Origin: Lentinus brumalis
Lineage: Eukaryota; Basidiomycota; Agaricomycetes; Polyporales; Polyporaceae
Length of the DNA stretch: 64,000 bases
Direction: 5' to 3'
NCBI GenBank assembly: GCA_001792895.1
Contig: MARA01000001.1
Coordinates: forward strand, 1,984,001 to 2,048,000
Shown here piece after piece: positions 58,458-64,000 of the stretch (within the stretch, counting starts at the first letter, position 1; each line of letters begins with the position of its first letter). Made by a program: the position numbers and the translations under genes. Below the pieces are notes generated by a model that worked only from the letters and a program-made list of their open reading frames with translations, searched no databases and had not been told where the DNA came from.

Positions 58458-59941
58458 CTTAAATGACTACATAGGGACAAACGAGACAGCGAGGCCGCAG
58501 CGATTTCTCGTGCGAGTGGCGCAAGGGCCTCAGGTCTCGATCTTGACGTCTTCCGGCTCATCTTGCAGTCCTGCGCCGTCGCGGACTTGTTGCGAGTTGG
58601 TTATGTCTCTCGCATACTTCGGGAGGAAGCCGTGCAAGAGCTCCTCGCTCATCCGGTCCACCTGGCGCGCAACATCCAGATTGAGTCGTTCTGTCATCTC
58701 ATGCACTCCGGCGACCCCTCCCGCTTCCGGTATCTCCACACCCTCATTATCAACCACGCCACGCACATCACTCCGGATTCAGCTGAAATGCTTCTGCAGG
58801 TTATCAGTGGAACCAAGCAGCTTCGAAGACTGCACCTTTGCCGATGCGAGGCACTCTTCACCCAGATGGATACACGATTCGCCGATGCGGTCTCCCAACT
58901 CGAACATCTAAGTCTGTTGCAATTCCGGGTGGGAAAGGAGTTATTCGAGTACATCCGTCCTATGGTGTTGCGACTACGCTCTACCCTGAAGACACTGGAC
59001 GTGTCCTATGAAGAGGATGACGAGCTCGGTTTGAAGTTCACCGACGAAGTAGCCGAACGCCAGCCGCAGCTCCACCAGCTGCGCATATGCTATAGCAGTC
59101 TGTCCCCGAGCTCGAAGTCGAGATGGATGCCATACCCTTCCCTCCGCGTCCTGACGCTCAGCATTGGTGACCAGATCGTCGATCTTCGGTGCATCTCCCA
59201 GACCTTCCCCAATCTGCGAAAGCTCTCCTTCACCCCGCGCCACGCCTTGGAGGAGGTCGACTTCGTGAACCCGAGCGACCAGATCGTCGCCATGCGGAAT
59301 ACTTCCATCGCGCTCCAGAACTTGGACGGTGGCGGCTGGAAGTCGTTGGAGTACCTCCATGGTTCGGTTCGGGACCTCTATGCACTGGGTTTGACTTGTC
59401 CCGTGCGCCGAGTAAGACTCGGACAGTACGACGTCAAATCCCACCGCGCATATATTGAAATATTCGCTCGGACGCGACCTCGCACAGTCGAGATGACAGC
59501 CTACTGTGCTCCCTGGGTCAAATCGATTGTCCTCCCATCCCCACGCCTCTTCGTATATGGCACAAAAGCAAACGTGCTTGATGCCGCCTCGCACCTGTGC
59601 CTCCGTGTGACTGTTCCGGTCCAAGAGGTGGTCACCATCGAAGACCTTATCGTAAGTAGCGAAACTCCGAGCTCCATGACTGCAACTTACGCTGAGCACA
59701 GCTTACGATCTCGTCGTTCGTAGCGGCGTCCCGACTCGAGTATCTTCGAGTCGAGATAGCGGAATTCTTTGGCATCGTGGACGACTCCGACTATTCATAC
59801 GAGCCCCTGCCCGTGCATCCGAAGCTTAGAGAGACCATGGCCAGTATCGACATCGCGACGCTCACCTATGCCTTGGCGAATAGCGGCCCCTTCCTCCGTA
59901 CAATCGTCCTGTCCCCTGCGAGTCGCGAGCGGACAGTCTGA
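58458..59941 (+). CDS. F-box/LRR-type protein, plus-strand paralogue, early stop
   Basis: Exon 1 is open in frame from about 58458 to 59651 and exon 2 is 59702-59941. The true start is unclear because no in-frame ATG precedes LDLDVFRLILQSCAVADLLRVGYVSRILREEAVQELL, so an upstream exon is likely. Leucine-rich segments follow (YLHTLIINHATHIT, QLEHLSLLQF, LRSTLKTLDV, HQLRICYSSL, SLRVLTLSIGDQI, NLRKLSFTPRH), and exon 2 reads SRLEYLRVEIAEFF...FLRTIVLSPASRERTV. It stops at TGA (59939-59941) exactly where the minus-strand paralogue has TGG. The next 28 codons, to a TAA near 60031, still match that paralogue (LDPFTAKRVVEREEQ). The protein has thus lost its tail by one base change. Confidence 0.7.
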
Positions 59942-61151
59942 ACGGTAGATCACAGGGACAGGTGGCACATAGGGTTGCAGAGACTGGATCCCTTTACTGC
60001 TAAGCGTGTTGTAGAGCGGGAAGAGCAGTAAGATACGAGATCTGACGGGGGAGGAGTTTGGAGGCGCTGCTGCAGTAGCGTCTGGACATCTCAATTCGAA
60101 CGATGCTGACTGCCACTACTTTGACTTACTTACATGCTCTCGAACTGCTCTGTCTTGAGACGGGTCGCTTTCTTTATCTCAGTCTTCTGTTATCGCTCGG
60201 GGAGAGTTAGTGTCCGTGTATTTGAAGATTACAGTGTAGAGTACATGGTCGACAACTTACTAAGTTACCGTTGTCCCGAGCGGTATCGTCGACTCACGCC
60301 AACACCATGGGTCAGTAAAACCCGTCCGCCTCTTTGCTTTTTGTCGAGCGCGGGTGTTGAGTACTGATAGAGCTAGAGCAAAAAACGAGAGGAGGAGGAG
60401 GAGGAGAGCAAGAGGAGAGAGTCATTGCAGGTCATTGCGCGGACGGTCTCCCGGGCCGAGTCCCGACGCGTCGGGCTGGGCGTCTCCAACAACACCTTCT
60501 CTTCAGCTCTCTTCAGCCACCACCTGCCACCCCACCTCGCTCCCTCTGAGGCCTAGCTTACATACTCTAGTCTATCCTCGTTGTCTCACCGTGTCTACAA
60601 CCTCTGTTTCTACGCTCGAGTCTTGTTCTCGCTGGCCGACCCTCACATAGCACAGGTCTCTCGACACGTTGTACGAGTACCTTCAAGGTTCGTGGTGCTA
60701 TCACGATTCAGGTGCATGGACGGAGACCGCAGGCAGCCGTCGCGTTGACGGTGCTGTAATTACGGTTAGGGGATAAGGTGCGCTGTCAGTGTATGATTTT
60801 CCATTCGACAATCCGCAAGCACGACCGGATGGGCGCGGTGTCACGCTGGAGCTGTCAGTCTTCTACACACGAGGCTCAGTCCGAGTCATGCAAATCTGTC
60901 GTATTGATGCCGTCCGCATGTCATAGAACGACGACATGCGGAGCGTAGCAGTATACATGTGCGAGTCTCAGAGAAAGAGATCATCGGGCGAACATGGCAG
61001 AGGCCGTTGCTGGGAGGACCGAGGAGGAGGTATGAGCCGTTGGGCCAGAGTACGAGGGCGCCGCTTTGCGGGTCGAGGAGACAAGGCATGAGTGTCCTGC
61101 GTGCTGACCGAAAGCGAGTGCACTCACCGTGGGGGATCACGTCGTCTGCGA
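59942..61151. other. Intergenic, nothing recognised
   Basis: Begins with the former C-terminal codons of the F-box paralogue (to about 60031). A GAG/AGG purine run lies at 60,391-60,420. No gene is supported in the rest. Confidence 0.4.
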
Positions 61152-62057
61152 CTACTTGGCGGACGGGCCTGCGCCGTCGCTTCGCGCGTTCGACGGACTC
61201 GGCTTGTCGTCATCGTATCCCCGCGTGCTATTCAACACGGTCAGACCCTGGGATACACGCGTAAGTCTAACCTGCACGTACAACGCGTATATCGGCGTGC
61301 CATGACGCTTCCTGACCGCCTGCTGCAGATCGCTCTCCTTGTAGACCTGGCCGGTGCGGCGCCGCCCGTTGGCTGCGGTGACTATGCGCTCGTCGTGCGG
61401 GATGGTCTCGAAGTCCCACTTCCGGCGCAGGAACTGGCCGTACTTCCTCCTCGCCTCGGCCCTCGTCAGGACCCTGGCGGAGTCGCGGGGGAAGGTCTCC
61501 CGAGGCTCGGGGAGCGCCTCGTCCACGCTGCTCATACCATCGCTCCCGCCTTCCGGCGTGGGGAGCTTGTCCGCAGCGCCCTCAACGGCAGCGAGGGCGG
61601 GCGGCAGAGACACCGACTGAGCGACCGTGACCGTGAAGGCCGCATTTGCAGCGGCCTCCCTAAGCCTGGGCTCATGCACGTCAGACGTGAGGTGGCCCGG
61701 TCTAACGGTCTCCGCGGTACTGATCTCATTCACTAGACTGGTCTCATCATGCATTATACTCGCTACGGCAGCATCATCTTTCATTACGACAGGCTCGACA
61801 TGCTCGACAGGTATAACAGATATATTCGTGCATTTAACGTCATTATCATCATTGTTATTCGATTTCAGTTTCAGTGAGCACACTACACCAGCCTGGCCTG
61901 ACGGCACAGAGCAAGGAGTGGCTGGGTGGTAGGTATAAATGTCAGCATATGTGTGAGTGCGATGGGGGAGAATGAACTCACTCTCAGAAACAGGCCGGAT
62001 GGACGGGGTTAGAACAGACGGGGCAATAATGGTAGCCGGATTGGTTGGTTCGATCAT
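61152..62057 (-). CDS. Hypothetical protein with XPA-C-like module
   Basis: Minus strand. The start is taken as Met 62057 (MIEPTNPATIIAPS), not the longer frame from 62126. A GTGAGT donor after PVSES and an acceptor before QAGVVC (about 61987 to 61899) suggest an in-frame intron. The N-terminal two thirds are low-complexity and acidic. The C-terminal part reads LTRAEARRKYGQFLRRKWDFETI, then RTGQVYKESDLQQAVRKRHGT. This has the same order as exon 2 and exon 3 of the paralogue cluster (ITKEDAVELYRL..., then YVEREVEWRAWEKHGG), suggesting the same XPA-C-like fold. The end GYDDDKPSPSNARSDGAGPSAK resembles the Pro/Ser tails of that cluster. A last intron near 61,260 (gtgcag...gaatag) is possible. 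Function unknown. Confidence 0.5.
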   Translation of the reverse strand: MIEPTNPATIIAPSVLTPSIRPVSESEFILPHRTHTYADIYTYHPATPCSVPSGQAGVVCSLKLKSNNNDDNDVKCTNISVIPVEHVEPVVMKDDAAVASIMHDETSLVNEISTAETVRPGHLTSDVHEPRLREAAANAAFTVTVAQSVSLPPALAAVEGAADKLPTPEGGSDGMSSVDEALPEPRETFPRDSARVLTRAEARRKYGQFLRRKWDFETIPHDERIVTAANGRRRTGQVYKESDLQQAVRKRHGTPIYALYVQVRLTRVSQGLTVLNSTRGYDDDKPSPSNARSDGAGPSAK

Positions 62058-62126
62058 GGTGGTTCGGTTTGAAGAGGAGAAAGACGCTTGAAAGTTCGCC
62101 CGCTTATATAGGTGGGGCCAAAACAA

Positions 62127-62449
62127 TCACGTGTTTGATGACTAGCTCCCGATTTTCGCCGATCGGGGAAGTTGATTCGCCGATGACAATGCCGAATCAA
62201 CCCGAGAGAGACCGAATCAACCCGCGAATCAACCTGAGATAACCGAACCAGTTCGTCTGCCTGCTCCTTACATAGGTTCGGATTGAACGCCTCCACTACT
62301 TACTTGCTTCCGACCAAACTCTGACATTGCTTCATTTGCAACCTGGTCTCCCTGCTGTCACTATTAATTGCTACTGGTCAGTGTGGTTTGTTGATTGTCT
62401 TCTTGATGACCGCCCTAAAGCTTACACTTGAGTACTAGCAGTAAACTAG
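62127..62449. promoter_or_regulatory. Divergent promoter with repeated CGAATCAACC boxes
   Basis: Shared upstream region of the minus-strand gene and the plus-strand F-box gene. Three direct copies of CGAATCAACC start at 62193, 62213 and 62225, and one reverse copy (GTTGATTCG) starts at 62171. Such clustering in a bidirectional promoter suggests a transcription-factor site. I do not know the factor. Confidence 0.45.
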
Positions 62450-63833
62450 ATGGTTGGTGTGAAGACATGGAATTATCTTCCGGTCGAGCTCCTGGATATG
62501 GTCCTCGAAAACACGGAACCCGAGACCCAAAAATTATGCAGTCTCGTGTGCCGCGAGTGGTTAGAAGTTAGCCGCAGACATATTTTCGACGCCGTCGCTG
62601 TCCGGTCGGACACGTCATTCGACACCTTCCTCCAGTTTCTGACCACGCACCCCCACATCAGTCACCATATTCGCAAAATGCACCTCCTTGGGCCTGAACA
62701 TAATCCCCCGATGTCACCTAACCCGTTTCCTTCCATAGAGTCCTCTAACGCTTGTCGATCTTGCGACATCCGCGCCGAACGTCTTCTGCATCAAGCTCAA
62801 AACCGTACGGCTGGTCGATGTCCGGCAGATGAGAGGGCCCGCCTCGCATCCCTGCCAGGCCCCATCCAGCTCACAGACATCAGTCTCACTTCATATTCTC
62901 TCGGGCCCACATTCGACCATTGCCCCTTCGCGATTGTGCGCCTGTTCTACCTGTTCGAGGCGGAGATGATGCAGATTGAGCTATCCAGCCGCTGGGGTTC
63001 ATCTCCTTTGAAAGAAGCCGACGACAAACCCCCTGCAGTCGTGGTGCCATGATACGTCCATCAGCAGGGCCTCTGCTTGAAGAAGATTCGCGACACACGA
63101 CCGACGTATCTCTTGGCCCTCACCGGATTCCTTGTCCCCGGCTCCCTGCACCTGCTGCACCTTGCCTTCGAAAATTGGTCGCACTGCGAGGAGATGGGCC
63201 GCTTTCTCAAGCACGTTGGCGAGTTCATCACCGACTTCACGATTACCTTTGGTCATGCGCTGAGCTACTTCGAGTTTCGGCAACATATCCGTGCGTGCTC
63301 TTCCTCCGGTTCTGCCGTGTGGTGGTTCATAGAGCTTGTCGCTGACTGGCGATCATATCTCCGATGAGCAGCGACCGAGGAGGAGTGGGCGTCGTACGGT
63401 TTCTCCCACCTCAGGAACCTCTAAGCTCCGCTTCGACCTCGATGAACCGCTGACATGCAACTTCGCCAATGAGCCCAAAAGCTGGCTGGACAGCGCCGGC
63501 ATCCCGCGGTTCCTCGCCTGCTTTCCGCGCACCTTGCCTCTGCGCGACGGGGTCGACATCGACCTTCGATACGTGGGCGACATCGTGGTCCACGGCTACG
63601 GCATGGTGAAGCCGCGCCCGGAGATCGACGACGCGCTCCTCCGCTTCGAGAACTTGGACCTGGTGGCACTCTGCCCCAGCTCAAGCTATGGCTGCGACCT
63701 AGCTGTGGACATCGGCGCGGAGGCGTTTCCGAGGCTGTGGGAGACGCGCAAGCTGGCGTGCATGGACGAGGTGGAGGAGAGCTGCTGGTGCGTGCTTGTC
63801 TCGCTGTCAGACCTCTTCTGTTCTGACCCATGA
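62450..63833 (+). CDS. F-box protein with apparent frame breaks
   Basis: Starts MVGVKTWNYLPVELLDMVLENTEPETQKLCSLVCREWLEVSRRHIF, a clear F-box. The homologous protein continues in a second frame (TLVDLATSAPN, then IKLKTVRLVDVRQMRG), returns to the first (LASLPGPIQLTDISLTSYSLG, FDHCPFAIVRLFYLF), then changes again to LALTGFLVPGSLHLLHLAFENW and finally FDLDEPLTCNF...LRYVGDIVVHGYG, with a stop near 63833. Each change can be met by one-base indels or short introns. It is therefore either a decaying gene or one hit by several sequence errors. It probably acts, if intact, as an SCF adaptor. Confidence 0.5.
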
Positions 63834-64000
63834 ACGCTAGTCCGTAGATCCGTTCATGCTCAAATACACTCCCGCCTCTGTGCTGGGGCGCCTTCTAGGA
63901 ATAGGGTCTCGAGGGTCGCTACGGCGGACGCGGCGATACAGTAGGGCAGTCTATACCCTCACGGCTCAGGGGGTACTTTTGCGTGTACAAGACCGAACCA
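63834..64000. other. Window end, nothing recognised
   Basis: No feature supported in the final 167 bases. Confidence 0.4.

Noticed and set aside
58153..58911. A 252-residue gene overlapping the F-box paralogue.
   Set aside because: Past about 58,480 it is the wrong frame of the clearly homologous F-box core.
1..64000. CRISPR arrays, bacterial operons or phage.
   Set aside because: Spliceosomal introns, fungal protein families and fungal transposons throughout; no spaced short repeats or Shine-Dalgarno-led gene runs.

Overview
The window looks like genomic DNA of a filamentous basidiomycete, most likely an Agaricomycete of polypore type. Genes are split by many 50-65 nt GT-AG introns. The recognisable families are ones expanded in Agaricomycetes: F-box/LRR proteins, a DUF6535 membrane protein, a HET-domain gene, a GMC oxidoreductase and Tet/JBP-like fragments. 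About half of the window is transposon-derived or degraded, so it reads as an accessory, repeat-rich region. No rRNA, CRISPR or prokaryotic signal was seen.

Layout. 1-4 kb: the end of a Tet/JBP-like gene, a nucleotidyltransferase-like F-box-family gene and an F-box/LRR gene. 5.95-10.6 kb: a very young LTR retrotransposon on the minus strand that carries only gag. 10.9-18.8 kb: one 21-exon gene for a protein of about 2,234 residues joining a MULE-type DDE transposase, a SWIM zinc finger and a Ulp1-like protease. 21.4-21.8 kb: a complete 438 bp miniature LTR element (TRIM) whose LTRs contain a tRNA-shaped sequence. 24.5-46 kb: six paralogues of one five-exon family with a possible XPA-C-like module. 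Paralogue 3 has a 2.4 kb CAC-ended transposon in intron 2, paralogue 6 is broken, and a dead SDR gene lies among them. 46.7-49.1 kb: a DUF6535 gene. 49.2-51.0 kb: a dead HET-domain gene. 52.1-59.9 kb: an inverted pair of F-box/LRR paralogues around an aryl-alcohol-oxidase-like GMC gene. 61.2-63.8 kb: another possible XPA-C-like gene divergent from an F-box gene with frame breaks.

Most unusual: the TRIM. Its identical 146 bp LTRs hold tRNA A- and B-box sequences and a full acceptor stem. Its primer-binding site can pair over 13 nt (12 Watson-Crick, one G-U) with the 3' end that the same tRNA-like sequence would have after CCA addition. This resembles Cassandra TRIMs, which carry 5S rRNA, but with the primer tRNA itself apparently captured.

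Caution: several otherwise intact genes are interrupted by single-base changes in or near homopolymers (gag, the MULE gene, paralogue 2), and the two LTRs differ almost only by such indels. Some 'broken' genes may therefore be assembly errors. Exon coordinates were worked out by hand from splice consensus and reading-frame continuity. Family names come from recalled family signatures, not from a search.
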